From CAZADS01 sp964483985 (GTDB lineage Bacteria > Pseudomonadota > Alphaproteobacteria > Thalassobaculales > Thalassobaculaceae), in contig CAZADS010000035.1 of the NCBI GenBank assembly GCA_964483985.1, positions 1 through 8,508 on the forward strand: 8,508 nucleotides of DNA, in the 5' to 3' direction. Each line of letters starts with the position of its first letter. Within the stretch, counting starts at the first letter, position 1. The translations under genes and the position numbers were made by a program. The notes under the pieces are model-generated. The model saw only the letters and a program-made list of their open reading frames with translations, was not told the DNA's origin and made no database searches. Positions 1 through 6,932 of this stretch are shown here, in pieces.

Positions 1-193
1 AAAGTGTTAATAGAATTAGATCCGGCGCTCCGAGCACAGTGAAAGAAGCTATAGAACCACCCAACATCCCAATTTCAAAATTTAAATCCTCCGCTATTCT
101 AGCCGAAATCGGATCAAAAACAGACCCTGGATGAACACACAGATCACCTTCTAGGATTTCTCTAAACCGGTTACGGCGTTGGGTAAATCTCAT
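1..193 (-). CDS. Oxaloacetate decarboxylase / isocitrate lyase–PEP mutase family protein (5' part only)
   Basis: The first 64 codons of a gene that leaves the window on the left. I translated it by hand from the ATG at 193-191; it begins MRFTQRRNRFREILEG and continues with VHPGSVFDPISARIAEDL (residues 20-37) and MLGGSIASFTVLGAPDL (43-59). This pattern, a short helical lead, then SVFDP-SARIA, GGS-AS and L-APD, matches my memory of the Pseudomonas PA4872-type oxaloacetate decarboxylase branch of the isocitrate lyase/PEP mutase superfamily. Those enzymes are Mg-dependent TIM barrels that decarboxylate oxaloacetate to pyruvate. The start is supported by AGGA (minus strand, 201-204) 7 nt upstream. 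The metal-binding and catalytic loops lie outside the window, so the exact reaction cannot be confirmed; another 2-methylisocitrate lyase-like or phosphonate enzyme is possible. It lies 67 bp downstream of the dehydrogenase on the same strand, so an operon is likely. Confidence 0.82.
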   Translation of the reverse strand, partial: MRFTQRRNRFREILEGDLCVHPGSVFDPISARIAEDLNFEIGMLGGSIASFTVLGAPDLILLTL

Positions 194-229
194 TTCTAAA
201 TCCTTTCCTGATTCCTTATGAATTTCCGG

Positions 230-258
230 TTTTTCAAGTGCGTCACGACTTTGAAAAA
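230..258. repeat. Weak inverted repeat between the dehydrogenase and the decarboxylase gene
   Basis: TTTTTCAA (230-237) and TTGAAAAA (251-258) are perfect 8-bp arms, and GTG-CGT-CAC (238-246) can form a small inner stem. The structure lies just after the dehydrogenase stop codon. The arms are almost all A/T, so a transcript hairpin would be weak; it could be an attenuating or processing site between the two genes, or chance. No U-tract typical of a strong terminator follows it on the minus strand. Confidence 0.25.
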
Positions 259-260
259 AT

Positions 261-1028
261 TCAACTCCGGCCCCCAGAAACACCGCCATCCACCATGTAA
301 ACACCACCCGTGCAGAAAGAACTATCGTTAGACCCTAAAAACAACATAAGCCTCGCGACTTCCTCCGGTTGTCCATATCGCCTGAGAGGTGTAAAATTCG
401 ACATTGGTTGGGTATTACCACGGTCCGGGTTTATGGTATCCTCTATTCGATAAATCATAGGTGTTTCGATAGGTGACGGGTTAACAGTATTCACCCGAAT
501 TTTGTCAGAAGCCCCTTCCATAGCAGCAGAACGCATGAGCCCAATCACCGCATGTTTGCTAGTTGTGTAGGGAGATAAACCCGGTGTTGCCCGAATGCCG
601 GCCGTAGAAGAAGTGATTACAATTGACCCTCCTCCTCGTTTTCTTATTTCTGGCATTGTATATTTTACTCCCAACCAAACGCCACGGGTATTTATAGCCA
701 TGACCCTATCAAAATCTTCTTCATCCTGTTCTTCGATTCTAGCAATCTTTCCCTCTATCCCAGCATTAAGAAGAGTAATATCGACACCACCAAATCGGTT
801 AACAGTTTCTTCTATGTATCCTTTTACCTGAGAAACATCCGTAACATCAGCTGCGACGTAACCAACTTTTTCACCACCAATAGAAGCCGTAATCTTGGAT
901 AAAGCTTCCTCATCCAAATCGACCAGCATCAAGTGCGCCCCCTCCTCCGCGAACAATCTTGCCGCGGCTTGACCGATACCTCCAGCGGCACCAGTAATAA
1001 TCACTACTTTGTCATCTAATTTACCCAT
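261..1028 (-). CDS. Short-chain dehydrogenase/reductase (classical SDR, NAD-type)
   Basis: A 255-residue protein with every hallmark of the classical SDR family, at the family's usual length. The Rossmann cofactor loop TGAAGGIG is at residues 12-19. Asp37 ends the second strand (LVDLDEE), which in this family favours NAD(H) over NADP(H). NAG is at 88-90. The catalytic set is Asn113, Ser141, Tyr154 and Lys158 (YTTSK). NPSPIETPM (183-191) is the loop behind the nicotinamide; the usual Gly after NP is Ser here. The C-terminus YMVDGG is typical. Cytosolic oxidation of an alcohol or reduction of a ketone is the expected reaction, but the substrate cannot be read from sequence; such proteins are often labelled FabG-like or glucose 1-dehydrogenase without proof. 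The ATG is preceded by AGAGGA (minus strand, 1037-1042) at 8 nt. Probably co-transcribed with the decarboxylase-family gene downstream, which hints at organic-acid metabolism. Confidence 0.93.
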   Translation of the reverse strand: MGKLDDKVVIITGAAGGIGQAAARLFAEEGAHLMLVDLDEEALSKITASIGGEKVGYVAADVTDVSQVKGYIEETVNRFGGVDITLLNAGIEGKIARIEEQDEEDFDRVMAINTRGVWLGVKYTMPEIRKRGGGSIVITSSTAGIRATPGLSPYTTSKHAVIGLMRSAAMEGASDKIRVNTVNPSPIETPMIYRIEDTINPDRGNTQPMSNFTPLRRYGQPEEVARLMLFLGSNDSSFCTGGVYMVDGGVSGGRS

Positions 1029-1075
1029 TCGATTTATCCTCTTTTTCGTAACTTATTTGCTATATTGAACAATTT

Positions 1076-1105
1076 GCTTATACACCTGATAAGCGGAACG
1101 CTTCC
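1076..1105 (-). promoter_or_regulatory. Overlapping inverted repeats in the presumed SDR leader
   Basis: GCTTAT (1076-1081) and ATAAGC (1089-1094) are perfect arms around 7 nt. AAGCG (1091-1095) and CGCTT (1099-1103) are perfect arms around GAA, and GGAA (1095-1098) and TTCC (1102-1105) flank CGC. The first two stems share 1091-1094, so they cannot form together in an RNA. The block lies about 50-75 nt upstream of the SDR start codon. It may be a folded leader or simply a second protein-binding site; nothing matches a riboswitch class I know. Confidence 0.3.
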
Positions 1106-1135
1106 CACGGAGAATATTTAAATTACCAATCTATT

Positions 1136-1153
1136 GTCTGTTGTACAACAAAC
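1136..1153. promoter_or_regulatory. Candidate operator: 18-bp near-perfect palindrome
   Basis: The core TGTTGTACAACA (1139-1150) is a perfect 12-bp palindrome. The symmetry continues at 1136-1137 with 1152-1153 (GT/AC), with a single mismatched pair between. The TTGT-ACAA centre resembles sites of several GntR-type repressors, but no regulator gene is present in the window, so the binding family is a guess. Its place midway between divergent genes supports a shared operator. Confidence 0.45.
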
Positions 1154-1240
1154 CCTAATGCAATTTTCCGGTTTAACAAAGACTGAGAATGCTGCACTCA
1201 AAACAGTGATTCAAATGGTAAATTTAAGGGCTAAAAATCG

Positions 1241-1702
1241 ATGAAAGTTTTACTGTTAATTGCTCATGTCCCATCTCCTAATACAAAGCGTCTTCGTGAT
1301 GCCGTATTATCAGGGATAGAAAACCCAATTATTTCCGAGGTTCAACCGATTGTGCGAACTCCATTTGAGGCAAAAACAGTCGATGTAATCAAAGCAGATG
1401 GAATAATAATCGGGACTACAGAAAATTTGGGCTATATGAGTGGTGCTCTAAAAGATTTCTTTGACCGCACCTACTATGATGTTTTAGAGGAGAAACAGGG
1501 TATGCCTTACGCCCTTTATATAAGGGCTGGCATGGATGGTACAGGTACAAAGCGATCGGTCCAAAGCATCACAACAGGGTTAAAATGGCGGAAGGTACAA
1601 GAACCAATAATATGCAGAGGAAAATGGCAGGAAAGTTTTCTGAATCAATGCGCTGAACTTGGCACCGCGATGGCAGCCGGGCTCGAGGCTAATATTTTTT
1701 AA
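1241..1702 (+). CDS. Flavodoxin-family protein (NAD(P)H-dependent oxidoreductase-like)
   Basis: A 153-residue protein with a flavodoxin-like alpha/beta fold. Strand one (KVLLLIAH, 2-9) is followed by PSPNTKRL (11-18), the Ser/Thr loop expected to hold the FMN phosphate. ADGIIIGTTEN (52-62) is the second flavin-facing loop, and GYMSGALKDFFDRTYY (64-79) is a signature I know from small flavodoxin-family oxidoreductases. The last strand and helix appear to be present (EPIICRGKW and beyond), so it looks complete, although it is shorter than many WrbA or NADPH:FMN reductase members. It probably binds FMN and transfers electrons in the cytosol; partner and substrate are unknown. The ATG has only a modest AAGGG (1226-1230) 10 nt upstream. 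It faces away from the SDR unit and could share its regulation through the palindrome between them. No strong terminator follows the stop codon. Confidence 0.85.
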   Translation: MKVLLLIAHVPSPNTKRLRDAVLSGIENPIISEVQPIVRTPFEAKTVDVIKADGIIIGTTENLGYMSGALKDFFDRTYYDVLEEKQGMPYALYIRAGMDGTGTKRSVQSITTGLKWRKVQEPIICRGKWQESFLNQCAELGTAMAAGLEANIF

Positions 1703-1807
1703 ATTTTTACATGGCGGTTGACGAAAGCCCTTATGAATGCCAATTGTCCTTATAATTTAAATAAAGCATAAATTTCTTGTTTAGCATTATTTAACGCTGG
1801 AAAAGGT

Positions 1808-1838
1808 TTGTAAAAAATATTAAATAAATAAATATAAT
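1808..1838 (+). promoter_or_regulatory. Possible topA promoter
   Basis: TATAAT at 1833-1838 matches the -10 consensus, with TTGTAA at 1808-1813 as -35 and a long 19-bp spacer. A second exact TATAAT at 1751-1756 has no good -35 at proper distance (TTGACG at 1718-1723 is 27 bp away). The AT-richness makes chance matches likely. Confidence 0.25.
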
Positions 1839-1892
1839 ATATTTCAGGGTTTTATACAACTTTATTAATATAATTTATTATATATTGAATTG

Positions 1893-1910
1893 ATGCAGAT
1901 TGGAGTATAA
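1893..1910 (+). other. Five-codon upstream reading frame before topA
   Basis: ATG (1893-1895) opens a frame MQIGV that ends with TAA at 1908-1910, in phase with and 9 nt before the topA ATG. There is no clear ribosome binding site for it. If translated, it could deliver ribosomes to topA, whose own Shine-Dalgarno is poorly placed. It may equally be chance. Confidence 0.15.
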
Positions 1911-1919
1911 CAAACAGGA

Positions 1920-4541
1920 ATGAAGGTCGTAATTGTAGAATCGCCAGCAAAAGCGAAAACCATTAATAAATACTTAGGCAATGGATATAAGGTTATGGCT
2001 ACTTACGGTCATATCCGAGATTTACCGTCCAAAGACGGTTCCGTTCGACCCGACGATTCGTTTGCCATGGAATGGAAATCGGAACCAAAGGCACAAAAGC
2101 AAATCCGCAACATCCGTCAAGCGGTAAAAGGTGCAAAAAAGTTAATTCTCGCTACCGACCCAGACCGCGAGGGCGAAGCTATTTCTTGGCATGTTAAGGA
2201 TGTTTTAGAAAATCAAAGGGCTTTAAATGGAATAACCGTCGAAAGAGTGGTCTTTAACGAAGTCACCAAAAAGGCCGTGATCGAGGCAATGAATAAACCT
2301 CGTAATTTAGATCAATCACTAGTAGATGCTTATTTTGCCCGGAGAGCAATCGACTATTTAATGGGGTACAGGTTATCGCGCGTTTTATGGAGAAAACTAC
2401 CCAATTCGAAATCGGCTGGCAGGGTACAGTCCCCTGCACTCCGGTTAATTAGTGAAAGGGAAGCCGAAATTGAAATATTTAAGGCTGAGGAGTTTTGGAC
2501 TGTAGATGTGGACCTTCGAACTTCATCTAACAGTCTGTTTTCGGCTCGTTTAACTCATATCGATGGTAAGCGCTTAGAAAAATTTTCTATCTCAAATAAG
2601 GAAGAGGCGGATGCAACCGTCACGAGAATATCATCTTCACAAGTTGCGGTGTCCTCCATTGAACGCAAACGAATAAGACGCAATCCTTATGCTCCATTTA
2701 CGACTTCCACTCTTCAACAAGAAGCTTCCCGCAAACTTGGAATGAGCGCCTCCAGAACGATGAACACGGCACAACGTCTTTACGAGGGCGTGGATATCGG
2801 TGGCGAAACCGTAGGCCTAATAACTTACATGCGAACCGATGGTGTTCAAATGAGTCTCGAGGCAATAGAGACCATTCGGAAGGTGATCCAAAATTCCTAT
2901 GGAGTCGATTTTATCCCCGCCAATCCCCGCATTTACAAAACCCAAGCGAAGAATGCTCAGGAGGCCCATGAAGCCATTAGACCAACAGACACCTCGCGAC
3001 ATCCTAAGGATATCAAAACCTTTCTTGAGAAAGACCAAGCGCGTCTATATGAGTTAATTTGGAAACGAGCTGTTGCCAGTCAAATGGCTAGCGCCCAACT
3101 AGATCAAACTACCGTAATAATCACGGCTACTGATCGCCAGACAACGTTGAGAGCCAACGGCTCCGTTATCGCTTTCGATGGTTTTCTTAAATTGTATCAA
3201 GAAGATCAAGATGACCCGTTAGACTCAGATCGGAAAGACGATCGACTTCTACCCCCTATGAAGGAGGGCGAAGAATTAAAAATTTTAGATATCAGCCCAA
3301 GCCAACACTTTACCCAACCACCACCGAGATTTACAGAGGCCAGCTTAGTTAAGCGATTGGAAGAACTTGGTATGGGCCGACCATCGACCTACGCCAGTAT
3401 CATTCAAGTGCTCCAGGATCGAAATTATGTGCGATTAGAGAGAAAAAGGTTCATTCCGGAAGATCGTGGTCGTCTTGTAACCGCATTTTTAGTGAATTTC
3501 TTTGAACAATATGTTCAATACAATTTCACCGCGGACCTTGAAACAGAATTGGATGAAATTTCTGACGGAAAATTGAATTGGAAAACGGTATTAAAGCGGT
3601 TTTGGGAGCCGTTCATAATAGCCGTTGAGGATACCAAAGAACTCCGCATCTCCGAAGTATTAGATCGTCTAAATGACGAACTGGGCAAGCATTTTTTCCC
3701 GGAAAACCAGGATGGTACGCCTGCAAGAAATTGCCCACGGTGTGAAAACGGTCTTTTAAGCTTAAAACTAGGCAAGTATGGCGCCTTCATCGGTTGCTCG
3801 GGTTATCCAGAATGTAAATTTACCCGTCAGTTTGCTGCATCAGACAACGAAGGAGAAGACGAAACAGGTCTGGATGAACCCAAAATACTGGGACAATCAC
3901 CTACCTCAGGTGCCGACGTAACCCTCCGAAAAGGTCCATATGGATATTATATCCAGTTAGGAGAACAGGGTAAAACAAAGGCTGATAAACCGAAACGGGT
4001 TTCCCTTCTTAAAACCATGTCCCCATCCGAGATGGATTTTGGAACGGCTCTAGGATTACTAAGCCTTCCGAAAGAGATTGGAGCGCACCCAGAAGACGGC
4101 CAAATGATATTTGCCGGCATAGGGCGTTTTGGCCCCTATATAAAACACAACACTTCATATACCTCTGTCCCCGCGGACGATAGCGTTTTAGACATAGGAT
4201 TAAATCGGGCCGTTGATTTGATAGCCACAAACACCCGAAAAAAACCATCAGCAAAACTTTTAGGGAAATCTGCGGGTAAAGAGGTGACGCTGCAAAATGG
4301 ACGATACGGTCCTTACGTTCAACGGGGTAAAGTGCGAGCCACAATACCAAAATCCAAAAATCAAGACACGATCACTTTAGAAGAAGCGATAGATTTAATT
4401 GAGGCAAAAACAAATAGGCTAAACACCAAATCAGGTGCACCAAAAAAGACACCCCAAACCGCTCGAGGAAAGACCACTAAAAATAATGAAAAATCTCTCC
4501 CGCCGATGGATGCAAATAGAGAACGAGAAAACAATCCATAA
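1920..4541 (+). CDS. topA: DNA topoisomerase I (type IA)
   Basis: An 873-residue type IA topoisomerase, which relaxes negative supercoils by cutting one strand through a 5'-phosphotyrosine. The N-terminal Toprim domain shows VIVESPAKAKTI (4-15, Glu7) and the acidic triad D80-P-D82-R-E84 that binds Mg. The gate domains follow, with active-site Tyr303 in ITYMRTDG and the conserved SAGRVQSPAL (165-174) and GMGRPSTYA (484-492). After the core comes one four-cysteine zinc ribbon (C605-x2-C608, C626-x5-C632), then three copies of the C-terminal DNA-binding repeat (KGPYGYYI 671-678, GRFGPYI 735-741, GRYGPYV 794-800) and a Lys-rich tail from about 773. The start is certain: VIVESPAKAKT must be included, and TAA lies in frame 9 nt upstream. 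The ribosome binding site is odd: AGGA (1916-1919) touches the ATG, and GGAG (1902-1905) is 14 nt away. rnr follows after 46 bp. My memory of dprA as the usual upstream neighbour is not met here. Confidence 0.98.
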   Translation: MKVVIVESPAKAKTINKYLGNGYKVMATYGHIRDLPSKDGSVRPDDSFAMEWKSEPKAQKQIRNIRQAVKGAKKLILATDPDREGEAISWHVKDVLENQRALNGITVERVVFNEVTKKAVIEAMNKPRNLDQSLVDAYFARRAIDYLMGYRLSRVLWRKLPNSKSAGRVQSPALRLISEREAEIEIFKAEEFWTVDVDLRTSSNSLFSARLTHIDGKRLEKFSISNKEEADATVTRISSSQVAVSSIERKRIRRNPYAPFTTSTLQQEASRKLGMSASRTMNTAQRLYEGVDIGGETVGLITYMRTDGVQMSLEAIETIRKVIQNSYGVDFIPANPRIYKTQAKNAQEAHEAIRPTDTSRHPKDIKTFLEKDQARLYELIWKRAVASQMASAQLDQTTVIITATDRQTTLRANGSVIAFDGFLKLYQEDQDDPLDSDRKDDRLLPPMKEGEELKILDISPSQHFTQPPPRFTEASLVKRLEELGMGRPSTYASIIQVLQDRNYVRLERKRFIPEDRGRLVTAFLVNFFEQYVQYNFTADLETELDEISDGKLNWKTVLKRFWEPFIIAVEDTKELRISEVLDRLNDELGKHFFPENQDGTPARNCPRCENGLLSLKLGKYGAFIGCSGYPECKFTRQFAASDNEGEDETGLDEPKILGQSPTSGADVTLRKGPYGYYIQLGEQGKTKADKPKRVSLLKTMSPSEMDFGTALGLLSLPKEIGAHPEDGQMIFAGIGRFGPYIKHNTSYTSVPADDSVLDIGLNRAVDLIATNTRKKPSAKLLGKSAGKEVTLQNGRYGPYVQRGKVRATIPKSKNQDTITLEEAIDLIEAKTNRLNTKSGAPKKTPQTARGKTTKNNEKSLPPMDANRERENNP

Positions 4542-4587
4542 TCGTCGGGAAGATCAGTGTTTGGAGCTAAAACCAGGATAAATAATT

Positions 4588-6810
4588 TTGACTGTTAATA
4601 AGAAAATCCAACAAAGTTTTCCGAGCCGAGAACAAATTAAAAATTTCATCCAAGAGGCCTCTCGACCAGTTGGAAAACGCGAAATAGCAAGAGTATTTAA
4701 TATACGGGGTTCAAAAAAAATTGAATTAAAAAAACTTCTAAAAAATTTGGTGGCTGACGATGAAATTCTTCCCCAACCAAGGCGAAAACTAGCAACCAAA
4801 GAAAAAATACCGGCGGTCGGTGTTATAAAAATCACAAAAATAGATGATGATGGTGAATCTATCGGAATTTTAACCTCAGAATCCAATTTTTTAAATCCTA
4901 CCAAGATTATCTTACCCCACAACTCCAAAAACCCATCTTTCCAAGTAGGAGATCGTGTTTTAGCTCGTTTTTCTTTTCTTAATGAAAAAGTGTATAAAGG
5001 AGCGGTTATAAGACGCTTAAAACCAACTCCAGCCCAGTTTATTGGAGTTTTAGAAAAAAGTGGCAATCGACTCGTCCTTACCACGACAGTCCAGGGTAAG
5101 AAACGTAAAAATAATTTTATTGTTGAGGATTTATGCAACGCTAAAGAAGGAGATATCGTTTCCGCAGCATTAGACGAAAGAGACCGATTTGGATTAAGAC
5201 GAGCAAAAGTCCTCAATGTGCTCGGAAGAGCAAACGATCCACATTCATTAACTCTAATTAGCGTCAAAGAACATGAAATCCCGACCGAGTTTTCACCCGA
5301 AGCACTTGCCCTCGCTGAAAAAGCCCGGCTGGTTCGGAGTGGACCTAAAAGGCGTAATCTTCGCGATATCGAATTTATCACGGTTGATGGACCGGATGCA
5401 CGGGATTTTGATGACGCCGTCTGGGCGACAGAAGATGAAACCGGAGAAAATCCTGGTGGGTGGAGGATAGTCATAGCTATCGCGGATGTAGCCCATTATG
5501 TGCGCCCAAATGATGATCTAGATAAAGAAGCCAAAAAGCGAGGGAATTCAGTTTATTTTCCTGATCGGGTAATACCTATGTTACCCGAAAAACTGTCAAA
5601 CGGTGTTTGTTCGTTAAACCCGAACGAAGATCGGGCATGCATCGCCGTGGAGATCCATATAGATTCAAAGGGCACCAAATTAAGCCACCAATTCAGCCGA
5701 GTTGTTATAAAATCCAGAGCTCGCGTAACTTATAAAGAATTACAGTTAGCGTTTGATAAGAATAGCGTTTCCGGAAGAGAAACCTCCTTGAGTAAAATAG
5801 CACGATCACTATTCGGCGCATTTTATTCCCTTAAAAAGGCGAGTTTAACAAGGGGCACCCTAGAAATTGACATTAAAGAAAGGCAAGTGAATTTAAATGA
5901 AAATACCGGTGAAGTGTCAATACAACCAAGAGAACGTTTAGACAGCCACCGATTAATCGAAGAATTTATGATATTAGCCAATGTAGCTGCTGCTGAAACA
6001 TTGGAACAAAAAAAGAAACCATGTGTCTATCGAGTGCACGATGCACCTAAAGCCGAGAAATTAGAAGATTTGCGCACTAATTTAGAGGGGGTTGGCATAA
6101 AGATTGGCCGTGGCCAACCGATTACCCCTAAACTATTTAACAAAATATTGAGACAAACTGCAGGAAAACAATACGGTGAACTTGTTAATCAACTAGTTTT
6201 GAGGGCACAGCGACAGGCACTTTATAACCCAAATAATATAGGTCATTTTGGTTTAGGACTAAGAAGATACGCCCACTTCACCTCTCCTATTCGAAGATAT
6301 TCAGATTTATTAGTTCACCGAGCCTTAATATCAGCCCATGAATTTGGCGTTGACGGACTAAATAAATTATCTTCTAAGGAATTAAATTGGATTTCAGAAC
6401 ATATATCGATGACCGAACGTCGAGCCGTTACCGCTGAACGATCTGCAATTGATAAACTCACCGCTTTTTCTTTAAAAAATAAACTAGGTACAGAATTTAA
6501 GGGGGTAGTTTCCGGGGTCATGGGTTTCGGACTATTTGTTTACATCGCGGAATACGCCGCTGATACATTATTAGCAGTTAATAATCTACCGGACGATTAT
6601 TATCTCCATGACAAAAAACATCATACATTAACGGGAAAACGAACAAGACAAAAATTTAGTTTAGGAGACACAATATCCGTAATCATAAAAGCTACAGATC
6701 CAATTAGTGGAAGGATATCGGTAGACTATGGCGAAAATGCTTCCAAAGACAATTCCGTCGATCTCAAATTAAAACGAGGACACAAAAAGACACGCAAATA
6801 TTCCAGATAA
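4588..6810 (+). CDS. rnr: Ribonuclease R (3'-5' exoribonuclease, RNB family)
   Basis: A 740-residue RNase II/R-family enzyme, near the usual length of RNase R. It degrades RNA, including structured RNA, from the 3' end in the cytosol and takes part in mRNA and rRNA turnover. The N-terminal winged helix (about 12-65, REIARVFNI) marks RNase R and not RNase II. Cold-shock-type RNA-binding domains span roughly 75-215. The RNB domain opens with TVDGPDARDFDDAV (265-278); Asp267, 273, 275 and 276 correspond to the metal-binding aspartates of the E. coli enzyme. GLGLRRYAHFTSPIRRYSDL (555-574) is the conserved C-terminal RNB motif. An S1 domain lies at about 634-713 and a Lys/Arg-rich tail ends the protein. 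Translation starts at TTG (4588), with AGGA (4575-4578) 9 nt before; an in-frame TAA at 4579 excludes longer forms and no in-frame ATG or GTG precedes the winged helix. Probably co-transcribed with topA. Confidence 0.97.
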   Translation: MTVNKKIQQSFPSREQIKNFIQEASRPVGKREIARVFNIRGSKKIELKKLLKNLVADDEILPQPRRKLATKEKIPAVGVIKITKIDDDGESIGILTSESNFLNPTKIILPHNSKNPSFQVGDRVLARFSFLNEKVYKGAVIRRLKPTPAQFIGVLEKSGNRLVLTTTVQGKKRKNNFIVEDLCNAKEGDIVSAALDERDRFGLRRAKVLNVLGRANDPHSLTLISVKEHEIPTEFSPEALALAEKARLVRSGPKRRNLRDIEFITVDGPDARDFDDAVWATEDETGENPGGWRIVIAIADVAHYVRPNDDLDKEAKKRGNSVYFPDRVIPMLPEKLSNGVCSLNPNEDRACIAVEIHIDSKGTKLSHQFSRVVIKSRARVTYKELQLAFDKNSVSGRETSLSKIARSLFGAFYSLKKASLTRGTLEIDIKERQVNLNENTGEVSIQPRERLDSHRLIEEFMILANVAAAETLEQKKKPCVYRVHDAPKAEKLEDLRTNLEGVGIKIGRGQPITPKLFNKILRQTAGKQYGELVNQLVLRAQRQALYNPNNIGHFGLGLRRYAHFTSPIRRYSDLLVHRALISAHEFGVDGLNKLSSKELNWISEHISMTERRAVTAERSAIDKLTAFSLKNKLGTEFKGVVSGVMGFGLFVYIAEYAADTLLAVNNLPDDYYLHDKKHHTLTGKRTRQKFSLGDTISVIIKATDPISGRISVDYGENASKDNSVDLKLKRGHKKTRKYSR

Positions 6811-6932
6811 GTCTGAGGCGGAACGATTTTATTTATATTGATTTTTTATCATTAATAAAGAAACTAACAGCGACACATTACGTTTTTAAAAAGAATGCAG
6901 TGACCGGTTTGTTGCGACATACGGGATCCAAC
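6811..6932 (+). other. rnr – S41 peptidase spacer
   Basis: Between the rnr stop and the preferred ATG of the next gene I see no G/C-rich hairpin with a T-run, so read-through from rnr is possible. A feeble A/T hairpin (TGAT, T-run, ATCA near 6839-6854) and a TTTTTAAAAA palindrome (6883-6892) are the only structures. No promoter with good spacing is visible. Confidence 0.35.

Larger units (their letters stand above)
1029..1240. promoter_or_regulatory. Divergent intergenic region of the SDR and flavodoxin-like genes
   Basis: This 212-bp gap must carry the promoters of both divergent units. It contains an 18-bp near-palindrome (1136-1153) and overlapping inverted repeats (1076-1105). Candidate sigma-70 elements are weak: on the minus strand TTGTAC (1143-1148) and TAATTT (1120-1125), 17 bp apart; on the plus strand TTGTCT (1134-1139) and TAATGC (1156-1161), 16 bp apart. 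Both proposed -35 elements fall in or next to the palindrome, so a bound repressor could silence both directions. I see no coding region here. Confidence 0.5.
1703..1919. promoter_or_regulatory. Extremely AT-rich upstream region of topA
   Basis: The 217 bp between the flavodoxin-like gene and topA hold no convincing coding frame. From 1801 to 1890 I count 10 G/C in 90 bases, with two stretches free of G/C (1811-1844 and 1861-1886). It contains two A/T palindromes: AAATAT-AAT-ATATTT (1830-1844) and ATATAAT-TT-ATTATAT (1868-1883). Such DNA melts easily, which suits a promoter that responds to supercoiling, as is known for topA in other bacteria; that link is inference. Palindromes are also expected by chance in sequence this skewed. 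Confidence 0.5.

Noticed and set aside
1703..1745. A rho-independent terminator after the flavodoxin-like gene.
   Set aside because: TGGC at 1712-1715 and GCCA at 1738-1741 could pair, but the arms are 4 bp with a 22-nt loop and no T-run follows.
1718..1756. TTGACG with a downstream exact TATAAT as a topA promoter.
   Set aside because: The two boxes are 27 bp apart, far beyond the usual 16-19 bp, so they cannot work as a pair.
4009..4350. A 113-codon minus-strand open frame opposite the topA C-terminal repeats.
   Set aside because: Antisense to well-supported repeat units of topoisomerase I and without any recognisable domain; a shadow frame.
4554..5474. A 306-codon open frame on the minus strand, opposite the first half of rnr.
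   Set aside because: It is fully antisense to clearly recognised RNase R domains, is rich in Ser, Arg, Leu and Phe as expected from a mirrored coding strand, and shows no motif I recognise.
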